Shown here: piece by piece, positions 1 to 11,049 of the stretch
How positions within the stretch are numbered: the first letter of the stretch is position 1
Layout of the letters: each line of letters opens with the position of its first letter
Origin: Apostichopus japonicus
Lineage: Eukaryota > Echinodermata > Holothuroidea > Aspidochirotida > Stichopodidae
Assembly (NCBI RefSeq): GCF_037975245.1
Contig: NC_092570.1
Location: forward strand, 10,703,001 to 10,767,000
Length of the DNA: 64,000 nucleotides
Reading direction: 5' to 3'
Program-made: the position numbers and the translations under genes
The notes under the pieces: generated by a model
The model's database searches: none
Told to the model about the DNA's origin: nothing
What the model saw: the letters and a program-made list of their open reading frames with translations, nothing else

Positions 1-1655
1 AAGTTGGCCATTAACCCTTTGTTTCTTCTCACATGATTGAATCTTCTGTATTCCTTGGGTTTGAGTATTGCATGAATGTAGACTGGGGTGAAAATAAACT
101 GAGCTCACTGCTTGATGCCAAATTATTCATTTTCTTAGCAAGAAAATTATAAGTTAAGGCCTTATTTTACTCGGCACTTTCCGATATCGAAAAGACTTCA
201 TACTTGTGGTTTAGTAAGCAGGAAATCAGTGAGAGCCTTTGAGAAGAAGATATCATGTTTACTTGAAAGCTGAAATGTCGTTATCGTCCAGCTTAAAATT
301 ATTCCAGTTAAAAATTTGACTTTAGAAATTGCGGTAATGTCCCATTTGTGCAGTGTCTATCAATCGGCGAATTTTGTACACCATGAGCTCTCTGAAGAAA
401 TAATACGTGAATGTCAGGATGGCACGACTTCATTTCAACAATCTGCAAAGGCGGTAAGATTGAGAAGAGAAAGTTGTAAGTTCCACTTTGAATGAAAAAT
501 AAATCTAAACATTCATAACAATACTTAAATTTATAACAGCAAAATCAAACCATCAAAATATCCTCCGCAATTCCAGGGTGACACGTGTCGTAATACTGTG
601 TTTAGCTTTCCGTCTTTTTATTCCGTTACTTTTTCTACTTTCGGGAACGCTGTGTTGGTTGAATATTATTAAGGCGATATGAGGCTACCGTAGTGACATT
701 TAGGCGATGAATTCACAACCGTCTGGGCCGACTATGTACGATCGCTTCAACGCGGATTACGTACGGATAATGCGGCTGAATGTAAGACTCACTTTACTGT
801 GGTACCTCGTTGCTACAGTAACCTAACTTCACAGGGCCAAGTTTCAGGCTGTGACCTAAACAAAGACAAAGCCTGTTATTACTATGAGAAATGCTTATAA
901 CAGTCACTACGGTAAAGTTGACTTGGTTCTTGTGAATGCGTGTAAAACTTTCTTTTGACTTTGATTTTTTACTTACATTCTGTATAATAACCCTGGCATT
1001 CACAACTGTAATATGATTCGATCGATCAGCGCCAATTGCTCACAAAGGCTGTGCTCCTGTCCGCCTTGCAGCTTCATGCTTCATAAGTCATTACGACACA
1101 AGTGGTCTGCGGATAGCCAAAGATAATACGCACGGGCAGATAACCTGGCTGGTTTGTACGTACAGGAACAAAACGAACAGACTTACGTCATGTTTTCGGG
1201 CAATGAGGAAGTGAGCCCTAATATGGAGGGTAGATCCAACGTCATTAGTAAACCACCTATTTTAATTAAATGTATTATACTTGTTTCATTGGTAAGTAGA
1301 CTTTTTGACTGCTAAAAAACCCCTCTCTCCCTCACTTGTTTGTGTCTGATGGTATATAAACGAGTGGTTGAAGTTCTCCTGAAAGCCATGTGGACCCAAA
1401 ATACATACATAAGGCCAACAAAGAACCTTAACTAAATTCACTACAATACCCTGCACCTACCTAGCAACAATTTAAATTTCAAATATATTCAAGCACAGTG
1501 AAGGGGGAGGGGGGGGGGAGGAGGTGTGGACAGTGGAGCAATTTTTGTCCTTGATATATACATTTTTATATGGATAAATGGCAATTGTGTATTACTATAA
1601 TAAAATACCACATAACTTATATTTAAAATGCATTAATTAATTATTGAATAATTTA
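1..1655. other. No gene seen
   Basis: AT-rich intergenic DNA. Short ORFs here have no recognisable domain, no signal sequence and no good splice sites. A G-run lies at about 1504-1520. Nothing else stands out. Confidence 0.6.
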
Positions 1656-1756
1656 GACATTGTAAAAATTGATCAACTGTGCCCCATACACGGGGCAGAC
1701 TGTCTCACTCCATGGGGCACAGTGAATCATTAGAAAAGAAAACATAGAACAACTTA

Positions 1757-2160
1757 GCTTACTGATTTGCATATATCAAAAGATCGACAAGCAATAAGAG
1801 AGCTGAAGGTGATTTAAATGGCAGCAAGAGTAATAAACACATTAAAACTCAACTATTAATATTAATATAGGCCCAAATCCAAACATTGAAACCATAGCCT
1901 ACTTTTAAGAGATACAACTTGTTTTGATATGTACCTCAACTGATTTGCACATGTTAAAAGATCATCAGTGAAAATAAAAGAACTCGAGGTGATCTTACAG
2001 GCAGCAAGAAAATTGATAGTAGTAAGCACACTAAACTCGACAACAATACTAATATATAGGCCTTACATCAAATCATTGAGACCATAGCCTACTGTTAATG
2101 CTTTTCTATATCTACCTCAACTGATTTGCATAAATCGAAAGATCAACAGGGAAACAGTGA
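1757..2160 (+). repeat. Imperfect tandem repeat, about 180 bp unit
   Basis: ACTGATTTGCATA-like starts followed by AAAGATC recur at about 1760, 1939 and 2121, with shared blocks GGCAGCAAGA, AATATAGGCC and ACCATAGCCTACT. Two full units plus a partial. The array is bracketed by motifs of the type GTGATTCACTGTGCCC (about 1673-1727, 2150-2195, 2530-2555), some palindromic. Noncoding. Confidence 0.65.
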
Positions 2161-2579
2161 ATCACTGGTGGCGGTGATTCACTGTGCCCACCATGGTTTT
2201 GCACATTAATTACCATCAAACTGTAAAACTAGGCTAAACCCTGGTATAAAGACATGGTCTCATGTTTTTAACACAATACTCCATTAAATGATGGTATAAA
2301 TAACTGCCGACCCCCCCCCCCCCTCCCCAATTTCAACTTGTGCTATGACAGGCTTGGATGATGAGCAGCAAAAATTACATTGGACAATGAAAAACATTCA
2401 ATGCTTCCAAATTTGTCTGGTACTGCAGCCAGGCTCTGGTAATTCTTTTGTGAGTTATAGGCTTTGATGTGATGGTAAAATAAATGGCAATACAAACTGT
2501 TTATATTCTATTTCTTTTAAGTTATTTGAAGTGATTCACCGTGCCCCATGATCCACTCTGCCCCCACCCCCCCCCCCCT

Positions 2580-3200
2580 ACTGATTAAAGGCATTGAAGA
2601 CTCACCCCAAACCGCGTGCCGCGCTCTGAAAAAAGGTTAACTTTCCGTTACATGCAAGTGAAGTTTTCTTCTTGTCGCTACAAAATGCAGATAGTAATGA
2701 ACCGTGATACCTTATTATCTGTTATCTCTGTGACCTGAGATGTCCATCGCTGCTATATACACTGTGTTGTGGGTATTGACCGTAGCTGTATATGTATTAA
2801 CTGTATACTAGTGCCTAATTACCGACGGTAGCAAGCTGTGTGTGCATTTTCTGAGTTGGATGGTGGTGTCCAACACTTCTGTTACACCTCATTCGAAACT
2901 AGGTCAGATTACCGGCATGAGACGTTTCTTTGTGCGCGAGTCTTCACACCCTTTTTTAAGGTTATCAAAATAAACTGTTTCAAGGGCATTTGTGTCCAAT
3001 CTGCAATTTACTACGGAATGTACCAACCGTTATAAACAAACTCCCCAACCCCAGCTCCCATTTTGGCTTCTCACTTCGCGGGTTTAGGTCTATTGTTACT
3101 AACATTGACGATACAGTTCACAAACACATACTGAATGAGCTGGTTATGAATTATGACTAAAACACCATACACAATACCCACCGACATAATATTATAAACA
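2580..3200. other. No gene seen
   Basis: Intergenic DNA between the 180 bp tandem repeat and the first dispersed-repeat copy. A 65-codon ORF at 2838-3035 has no recognisable feature. Confidence 0.5.
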
Positions 3201-3204
3201 CATA

Positions 3205-4930
3205 TAGCAGGCGCGTATCCAGGATTTTCTAACCCGGGGGGCGCGAATTACTATCTAAGCGGAGCGCCACCATCGGTTGGCGCGGAGCGTACAAGAAAAT
3301 TTCTGGTTTTGATACCCCCCAGATCACCGGAAATGGCACTTCTCGGGCTTGAAAATGAGCAACCAGATGTACACTTTTGCCTGAGAACCAAGTATTTCCC
3401 AAAAGTTTTTTCCATCCATAACCTTTTTGAAGATTGTCACCAGTCACACATCATGTTCGACTTCATTGCATGTCCTATGGATCATTGCTTTTGTAGGTTA
3501 TTCTACGTCACGGCCCACAATATCCGAAAGCCCCACTTTTCAAGGTTTTAAGCCCATTACTTGTTGAGAATTTGAAAATTCACTTTTCTCGTGAATAAAA
3601 TCACTTCAAAACATACCCATAATGTTGCACAAAATTCAATGTATAGACAACCAATATAGAAAAACCTCCTTGAACCCCTAACAGACAGGTCAAAATTGAA
3701 CGAGTAGAGGAAAGTATGATGAAGAATGTTGGTAAGGAAATTTTGGAAAATTCCGACACAGTTAATTTATTGGTGTAAAAATATTAAAACCTCTTATAAT
3801 GGCTTTTACAAACCTTCGTTGAAGGAACAGAAAAATAGCAGATATTTCCGATATCAGGTATATCGAAACCGAACACTTCACTCATGTGCGTAGGTCCCGT
3901 AGGAGGCGGGGGCTGCAGCCCCCCCCCCCCAATTGTTTTCCCATTTTTATCGGGCACCTACTGAAAGAAAAATAAATAGCAAGGAATAGCTTAAAATTAT
4001 CTCCTTGGTAATTTAAATAAAGTTCTAAGCTTGGCCGACATTACTACTGTAAAAGAGAGTTTTGACATAAATGGATCTGTATGCTTTTTCTCCATCTACA
4101 TAAGACATTTGGTTGTTTACATTAGCATCCGGCGGTATACTGTGCAACTTTGACGGACCGTAAGGTACACGATGCCATACAATGTAATGACCGATCTTGC
4201 CTATATGATATTGGCATCGACATGTTGAATGCGCGCTTGGCGCTCGAAATTTTTTTTTTTTTTTTTCGGGCAAGTCATTACAGCCCCCAAATCCAATCTG
4301 GCTCCTACGCCTTTGACTACACACATTGACAGTTTTTGAGGCTGTTCATCGTGGAACATGCATTTCAATGCTCATTGATATGATGTTATATCTGCTCTTT
4401 GCTTTACAAATTCGAACAGGCGTGTAGCGAGTAATTGCCAAGGGAGGGCGAAGCCTGTAGGCAAACTATGAGTTGGCGCGAAGCGTACAAGAAAAATTTT
4501 GGCCGAAAATGCCTCCCAGATCGCTGGAAATGACACTTCCCAGGCCTTGTAAGTTGCATCTAAGCATTGTCTATTTTGAAATTACTAGCGATGTCATAAA
4601 GAAAATTTGCTCGGGGGGGGGGGCGGTCGCCCCCTTCCCGAAATGCGTTATGTTCCCCGACGACTCGGTCGAGTTCAAGTACATTAGTGAGAGAGGAAAA
4701 ACGGAAACGTCAAAAATGGAGTTGTCGGGGTAAGGGGTAGGGTGAGGCGCACACCCCCTCCGTAATCTTTGATATGTCACTGGCTACCCTGTGTATATAA
4801 TAGGGATCTTTCTCTTCCCGAGGTCTTGGCTATATTCTACTCCCTCCTTTTCTCCTTTTTCTCTCTTTTTTCTTTTTCTTTTCCCTTCCTTCCTCTCCTC
4901 CTTTTCTTTTTTCCCCTCCTTTTCCCTTTT
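3205..4930 (+). repeat. Dispersed repeat block, copy A
   Basis: Begins with GGCGCGTATCCAGGATTTT and carries the core GCGGAGCGCCACCAT plus GGTTGGCGCGGAGCGTACAA at 3258-3296. It is similar, in the same order, to 33116-34460: the core, a TTTGCCTGAGAACCAAGTAT block, GTCAAAATTG, GATATTTCCG, a GAGGCTGTT.ATCGTGGAAC block and a final CT-rich tract. A second, diverged core lies at about 4440-4560. Short ORFs here are fragmentary and have no counterpart ORF in the other copy. The long order-preserving match suggests a mobile or duplicated unit of at least 1.3 kb with no protein I can recognise. Confidence 0.65.
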
Positions 4931-5147
4931 TTCTTCTCTTTTTTTTCTCTCCTCTTTTCCTTACCCGGGGGGCGCGCGCCCCCAACACCCCCCCTGGATA
5001 CGCACCTGTATAGCCCTATATATTCTCACTCTTTACTCTGTTATTGTTAATGGGAAAATATTACAAAAGACACCCATCCCCCTCCCTCCCCTCCTCCCCC
5101 TCCCTCCCCTCCTCCCCCTCCCTCCCCTCCCCCCTCCCGCCCCCTAA
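4830..5147 (+). repeat. Polypyrimidine tracts
   Basis: About 140 bp of almost pure C/T (4830-4965), then a CCCTCCCCTCCTCC array at 5073-5147. The serine/phenylalanine- and proline-rich ORFs read here are low-complexity artefacts. C-rich strands of this type can form unusual structures, but there is no gene. Confidence 0.8.
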
Positions 5148-5416
5148 AGGATGAAACTTAGCGAGATCAAATCGTTACGGCAGCTCACATTTTTAAGTTC
5201 ACGCCACATCGAAAGCTACAACCAAGAAGGTGGCGCTGTTTAACTAAAATTAAACTTGTGCTTACAGCCTAAGCTACAACCTAAGCTATCCTAGTAATTA
5301 TCTAGTCTCGGAGCTACAATTTATCCTGTTTACAGTCAAATTCTGTCTTCTCCATCCTCCTCAATCATTTCAATGTGCCAAATCATTTCAGTAAGCCATT
5401 CTGCTCCTCCAAAAAA

Positions 5417-5500
5417 AAGTACTTTCCGCTGACAAAACGTTGTTTTCAGCTGACAAATTGTGTGTGCTGCAAGCACCGTTTTGTTTCAGCGGAAAGTACC
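5417..5500. repeat. Imperfect hairpin (inverted repeat)
   Basis: GTACTTTCCGCTGACAAAAC on the left is mirrored by GTTTTGTTTCAGCGGAAAGT on the right, with about 40 bp between. The stem is about 20 bp with a small bulge. It may be a MITE-like relic or a chance structure. The rest of 5150-5970 holds nothing I recognise. Confidence 0.55.
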
Positions 5501-5974
5501 GTGTGCGGAGAATAACGGTACCCACGCATCGCAGTCTAATATTAATACTAGTAGTTAGTGCAGTGCAGTGTAGCTAAGTGTTAGTGGTACTGTGTGTTAG
5601 GCCTCGGCTATGCTATGCTAGGTTGTTAAATAAAATATTACTACATGATAGCTTTGCTGTGATTGGCTAATCGTTATTCTTACATGGCATGTGATTGGAC
5701 AACAAAATGTTGCTATAAATCATACATTTTATTATATTTTAACCGTTTGAGCAGTTGTTACTCAATATAACATTTAGTTTCTTGAAGGATTTCAAAACAA
5801 CATATTTTAATGTATTGTTGTTGTCCTGCCCTGAAATATTCACAAAACTAGAAGATAATCCACATCATCCCATGATATATAGGGTTACACTTTGAAGTTC
5901 CCAGATTATATCAACATTTCCAATTATGTCAATTGCAACACTATATGTAGCCTATAGGCTATGTATGTTCTATA

Positions 5975-6235
5975 GGTGACCGGACAACTCCCCCCTGGAC
6001 AATTACCCCCCGGACAATTACCCCCCAGACAACTCCCCCCTGGACAATTACCCCCCGGACAATTCCCACCCAGACAATTCCCACCCCGGACAGTTCCCAC
6101 CCCAGACAATTCCCCCCGGACAATTCCCATCCCGGACGACTTCCCCCCGGACAATTACCCCCCGGTCAATAACCCTCCCGGACAATTTCCCCCCGGACTA
6201 TTCCCCCCGGACAATTTCCCCCGGACAATTGCTAT
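5975..6235 (+). repeat. Minisatellite, CCCGGACAATT units
   Basis: About 17 units of 14-15 bp built on CCCCGGACAATTCCC. The outer flank (GTAGCCTATAGG ... TTCTATAGG) reappears inverted beyond the partner array at 7283-7515, so the two arrays and about 1 kb between them form a large inverted structure. Proline/glycine-rich ORFs are repeat translation. Confidence 0.8.
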
Positions 6236-6329
6236 GGCGCGAGAAAGCGGAATATATACGTACAAATATATATATGCTGTACTTGCGAAATACATATACA
6301 TGGTTAACTTCAAAAATACATTTTAGACA

Positions 6330-6690
6330 TATTTTTTTACACATATATATTCCCTGAAAATTATATTTATTCCCTTAAAGTATATATTTATATATTCTCC
6401 AGGCGTACAGAAAGTATTTTCTTAATAACTAATATGTATTCTGTGCAAAAATATATATTCTCTTATAGTAAATATTCTCTCAAAAATATATATTCTCTAA
6501 CACAAAAAATATTTTTTCTCTGCCAAGAATATATTTATATATATTTAAGAGAAAAAAAAGGTATTCTCTAAAGAAATATATATATCCTTTTCAAAAAGTA
6601 TGTCAATTCTCTGACCGAAAAATATTTTTCTCTAACAAAATATATAAATTCTGTGACAGAAAATATATATATTCTATAGAAAAAGTTTTT
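6330..6690 (+). repeat. Degenerate AT-rich repeat (AATATATATTCTCT)
   Basis: Variants of AAAATATATATTCTCT recur every 25-35 bp. No coding potential. The region lies inside the large inverted GGACAATT structure. Confidence 0.6.
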
Positions 6691-7100
6691 GTCTGGCGAC
6701 TCAAAATGAACTTTGATCTCAATAAAATATTGTACTGAACGTGTAACAACTACATACTAAATATGAGATTCGTTCAACATTCCCTTCTTGAGATATCGTG
6801 TTTACAAGGTTTACACTATTTGATGGTGAACCCAAATGACCTTTGACCTCCACATTAAACTAGAGGCTTTTGCTCCTAAATGTGGTCCCCTACTCACGAA
6901 CTTAAATATGATATTGGTTTAAGCTTACATCCTTGAGATATCGTCTTTACAAGGTTTTTACTATTTGGCCCCTGGTGACTCAAAATGATCTTTGACCTAC
7001 CCACAAAACAAAAGGGTTCTTCAATGTGTTACTCATATACACCAATATAAGATTGGTCAAAGCTTCACTTCCTGAGATATCGTATTTACAAGCGAGGCGT
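6690..7100 (+). repeat. Three tandem units with TTTGACCT and GAGATATCGT
   Basis: Units start at about 6694, 6820 and 6970. Each has GACTCAAAATGA.CTTTGA followed by TTGAGATATCGT.TTTACAAG. The same family recurs inverted at about 32750-32930 and as diverged relics at 34855-34895, 36950-37110 and 54600-56200. It is an old dispersed repeat with no ORF. Confidence 0.65.
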
Positions 7101-7282
7101 TACACCCCCCCCCCCCCCCAACACACGCATACACGCATACACACTCTCCGCCCGCATGAATGCATAGGTTACGATTGTCATCGAAACCAAAACTGAAATC
7201 TCTTGTTGCACACCCTCATTTTTACTGGAATAATAGCCTAAACCCCGCCTACATCGGCTGTCAATCAATCGTCGAAATTTCC

Positions 7283-7515
7283 GAGGAAGGGGATTGTCCG
7301 GGGGGAAATTGTCCGGGGGGAAATTGTCCGGGGGGCAATTGTCATGGGTGGGAATTGTCCGGAGTGGGAATTGTCCGGGGGGCAATTGTCAGGGTTGGCA
7401 ATTGTCCGGGTGGGAATTGTCTGGGGGCAATTGCCAGGGTTGGGAATTGTCCGGGGGGTAATTGTCCGAGGGGAAATCGTCCGGGGGGTAATCGTCCAGG
7501 GGGGAATTGTCCGGG
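7283..7515 (-). repeat. Minisatellite, AATTGTCCGGGG units (inverted partner)
   Basis: About 16 units of 14-15 bp, the reverse complement of the array at 5975-6235. The outer flank TTCTATAGGCTAC mirrors the left flank GTAGCCTATAGG. Glycine-rich ORFs across it are artefacts. Confidence 0.8.
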
Positions 7516-7599
7516 AACCGTTCTATAGGCTACTGCGACTCACTCTCAGCCTGCTCTGCGTCAACTTCCGATGCTTATACATCGCACTGATTACCATCA

Positions 7600-9550
7600 A
7601 TCTTTAAAGGTCACCAATTTACCAATTTGGGGGTGGGGGGGGGTTACTATTAATCCACATTTAACTGTGTGACCGATGAACTTCAAATTTGAAGCATTTG
7701 CTATATTGCGCCTCTGTGATATGAAGTCATTCTGCCTAAGAATTCATATAAACTGTTCTTTGGGCTATTGCGGTATGTACGTGCCAGAATAAAAGAACTT
7801 GTAATAGAAACCTGGACCACTTAGACATGTGGTGGGCATGCATGGGCATGTTGCCCTCCGCAGTCCAGTGTTCGCGACTATAGTTGCACTCGATTTGCAT
7901 CATTAGGCGACTTGATACTTGACCTTCAAGTTGCTTGCAGTGACTTGCAGAATCGACTTGAGACTTGTCCTAGATAATGAAAGAAATTATCGTTGTTAAA
8001 AATAAAACACTCCGTATCATGTGTAAGATATACACAATCTCCGTTCGTGTAGTATCCAAGCCAACATCTTTAGGCTTATATGACAGGAATAATTGTGAAG
8101 AACAGATCCCCTAAGCAGCTTAGTAATATCTTGTTACGTTTGGGAGATATCGAGTTAGTTTAAATGCCGTGCCTGGGAGCTCCCTTTTTTTAAATCTGTG
8201 TTGTCATATAGTGCCACTATAGACCCGTAACCTTTACTTTTCATATTTTCTATACAGAATGTGAGCAATGTTGACCCTTGAGGTTTGAAGCCCCTGGAAG
8301 CTACACGATATAGTGGACTTTAAAGGCTTCAGAGCTTTCAAATTTTATCCAACCGGCCGAGATTTTAGTCATGTAAAATGTAGTAATAAAATGTTCAAAA
8401 TACTGCATTATAATTGGTCTAATTCTGATTCGGTTGGGTAGAGTTTTTTCCAGTAGGTAATGGTAATACCTCATTCAAAATAGAAGCAAATTCTAGGGTG
8501 GCCTAGTCAAATCCGTGGCACTGTGGCAGCAACCAGTAATACAAAACAAACAATACGATGGTGTGATACCATTTTGAAGTTTACAGCCTACAGCAGGGTT
8601 GCCGGTTTTTCTGTAACGCAATCGGTCAAATTTAAAGAATTTGCCGGCCAAAGTTTGCCGGCCAAATCGATTGAATAAAGGCCAAAAACATTTTCGTTCG
8701 ATTTCTGCCCCAGTATACATAGCCTAAAAGTTTGTAGTTTGCATTCCTTTTCGTTAAGGGTACTCTATGTAGGCTGCTTACAAAGATAACTTTTCAGAAG
8801 TATGAGGGACAAAGGCTTACATATACTGCTATGCATATGAAATCTAACTTTGGAATTAGATATTCCAATTATCACACTTCTGAAACTTTGTGTGAGATCT
8901 CTCCAACCCCCCAACCCCCCGCCATCATTGCCCTCCTTTCTCTATCCACCTCTCACCATCTCCACCCACCTCCACCCACCTCGCTCCACCTCTCTCTCTC
9001 TCACTCCTTTTTGCTCTTTGTATGTTTGCCAAATTTTAACTTCGACCTTTCCAACGTACTGCCCTAAAAGCTCATTGAAAATAACACCGTTCTATTCAAT
9101 TTTCATGTTAATAATCATTATTTTGATTGAGTTAAAATGAAAACAATATAATATTACAGAAGAAAGTAACTACTTGTAAGTAGACAAAAATGCACTGTGA
9201 CAGACACATGCTGCAATACACGTTGATAGCCCACAGCTTGCCTTGCTCCATTGGAACTTTAATATTCTTCAATAAAAGCATGTACATGGTAAAAACGTAG
9301 AACCAGCATATGTCAATCATTGTTAAGCGACATATTTAAAACAAAAAACTATTACCGTTTTATTGGGGGGATTAGGGGAAAGGGTTGGATATTTTTAGAG
9401 AAGTTATCTATTTTCTTCTTCCATATTGATGTTATTTTGAAAGTACGTATATACTCTATCAGTTTTTGTTTCGTATTCTGATTACATATTTACATATGTA
9501 CTCTTAACTACGTGTGTACCGTCTCACAACATTTTGAATAGAAGATCCCA
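7600..9550. other. No gene seen
   Basis: Intergenic DNA with a CT-rich stretch at about 8905-9005 and G-runs at 7626-7642 and 9365-9370. Short ORFs lack any domain or splice context. Confidence 0.5.
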
Positions 9551-9554
9551 GGCA

Positions 9555-9720
9555 CCGCAGCCAGTGGCGGCGGAACCGGGGGGGGGGGGGGGGCTTGGGG
9601 GGCGCAGCCCCCCAATGAAAAAGTTGAGGGGGCAAATGCATGATAAGCCCCCCCCCCCAATATTTACCAAGGCTCCGAAACGTGCATCTGCCCATTTTTC
9701 AATGCATACTTGTCGATCTG
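9555..9720 (+). repeat. GC-run repeat fragment (GGCGGCGGAACCGGG)
   Basis: AGTGGCGGCGGAACC followed by a run of 18 G, then GGGGGGCGCAGCCCCCC and a run of C. The same GGCGGCGGAACC end occurs inverted at 25676-25692 and diverged at 21923-21936, so this is a fragment of a dispersed element family. Confidence 0.55.
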
Positions 9721-10039
9721 TCCGATGCACACGTATACTATATAGGTGTAATAATTTTAGTAAATGCTGGGGGACCCTCGGCCCGTCCCCTGGCTATAGA
9801 CCACATTGGCACCCCAACCGCGTCTTCACGCCCCGTGAAAAGTGGAAGCAGTGAGTGTGAGTACCGGTGAGCGCAACACAACTTCGTCCTTAGGCCAATG
9901 ACTTGCCTCATTTCAGCCAGTTCTCCAACATCCTCTTACTACACTCAAAAACGTCTATTCGAGTACACTACGAGTTATAGCTACTCTCTTAAAACACCAT
10001 CGAATATACAAATTACAATGTTTTTACAGATTTTTACGT

Positions 10040-10260
10040 GCAATCTGAGAAATTGCAGGCTTGAGACCCATATTTTAGGGCTAGGTATTCGCAGCATAAA
10101 ACACTCGGGAAGTGCCGTTTCCGGCCATTTGGGGGTTTGAAAAACCCAAAATTTTCTTGTACGCTCCGCGCCAACCGATGGTGGCGCTCCGCTTAGATAG
10201 TCTCCACACATTAGCCCCCCAATAATTTTCCCGTTCCGCCGCGCCTGCCCGCAGCATGAT
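10040..10260 (-). repeat. Dispersed repeat, core copy on minus strand
   Basis: Reverse complement of the 3205 family: the core GCGGAGCGCCACCATCGGTT then CGGAGCGTACAAG is read from about 10198 down to 10157, followed by CCGGAAACGGCACTTCCCG and GTCTCAAGCCTGCAA. The ORFs overlapping it are shadows. Confidence 0.7.
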
Positions 10261-10569
10261 GTATATTTCGATATGTTTGTTGTGTAAATAATGAAATATG
10301 TTAAGTGTGACCTCTGAAAGCTTGTACATTTCAACATAATTAAGAAAATATTTGTTTGTTGTGTTTACTTTTTTATCAATAAGGTCATTGTAAAACATAC
10401 GATGTAAGTACCTAACGTTTATGTATAGGCTATTCACTGTATTGTACTTTGGATTATTTTTTCTTAGTTTGGGTTTCTATTTGACATGCACAGTACGTTG
10501 GCAATCTTAATCAAAATCACTAAAACAAATATTGGTCAAATTAAAAGTATAATTAATTTTAATGCAATT

Positions 10570-10760
10570 TGAATTCACTGCCTCCCAAAATCGCTCAACG
10601 TGACTACAATTATGAACCAATGTATTAGAGTTTCATCGGCCTTCTTGCAAAATGAACTAAGTGGAGAATTGACCATTTTCATTTTATAAAGCAAGCTATT
10701 TATGCCTAAAATACGATGTATAAAACGCAATTGTAAATATGATACTTTGGGGTCATTCAC
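10570..10760 (-). pseudogene. Tx1/L1-type LINE ORF2 C-terminal fragment
   Basis: The minus-strand peptide YLQLRFIHRILGINSLLYKM followed by SPLSSFCKKADETLIHWF resembles the C-terminal FQYRxLHRIL...CxFC...ETxxHLFWxC segment of Tx1-type LINE ORF2 proteins. The upstream part (to about 11050) is in another frame and cannot be assigned. It is a short dead fragment. Confidence 0.6.
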
Positions 10761-10765
10761 AGCCG

Positions 10766-10969
10766 TATATCATCCGCCTGCATAAAAAGCCTAAACATTT
10801 TATTCCAATCTATTTTTACTGGAAAATTCATAGGTTTCCACTTCATAATAGACGACAGGGCGTGCAGAGACCGGTTGAAGATGTGACTACGAGAGTGTCG
10901 ATTGTATGATGTAAATGAACATGTTAGAAGTTCAGTGGTGGGAAATTTTATGCAGGCGGATGATATATA
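10766..10969. repeat. 21 bp inverted repeat pair
   Basis: TATATCATCCGCCTGCATAA at about 10766 is matched by its reverse complement TTATGCAGGCGGATGATATA at about 10950. The arms are perfect over about 21 bp with a 160 bp spacer. The structure sits at the edge of the LINE fragment and may mark an insertion or inversion. Confidence 0.5.
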
Positions 10970-11049
10970 GCTAGCATATACAAGCAAATCTCCCGAAATG
11001 ATTAAACTGGCTAGCAATAGTGATTTGTTTAGATCTGTATAGTATATCA

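Noticed and set aside
5924-6326. Proline/glycine-rich ORFs
   Set aside because: Translations of the GGACAATT minisatellite on both strands.
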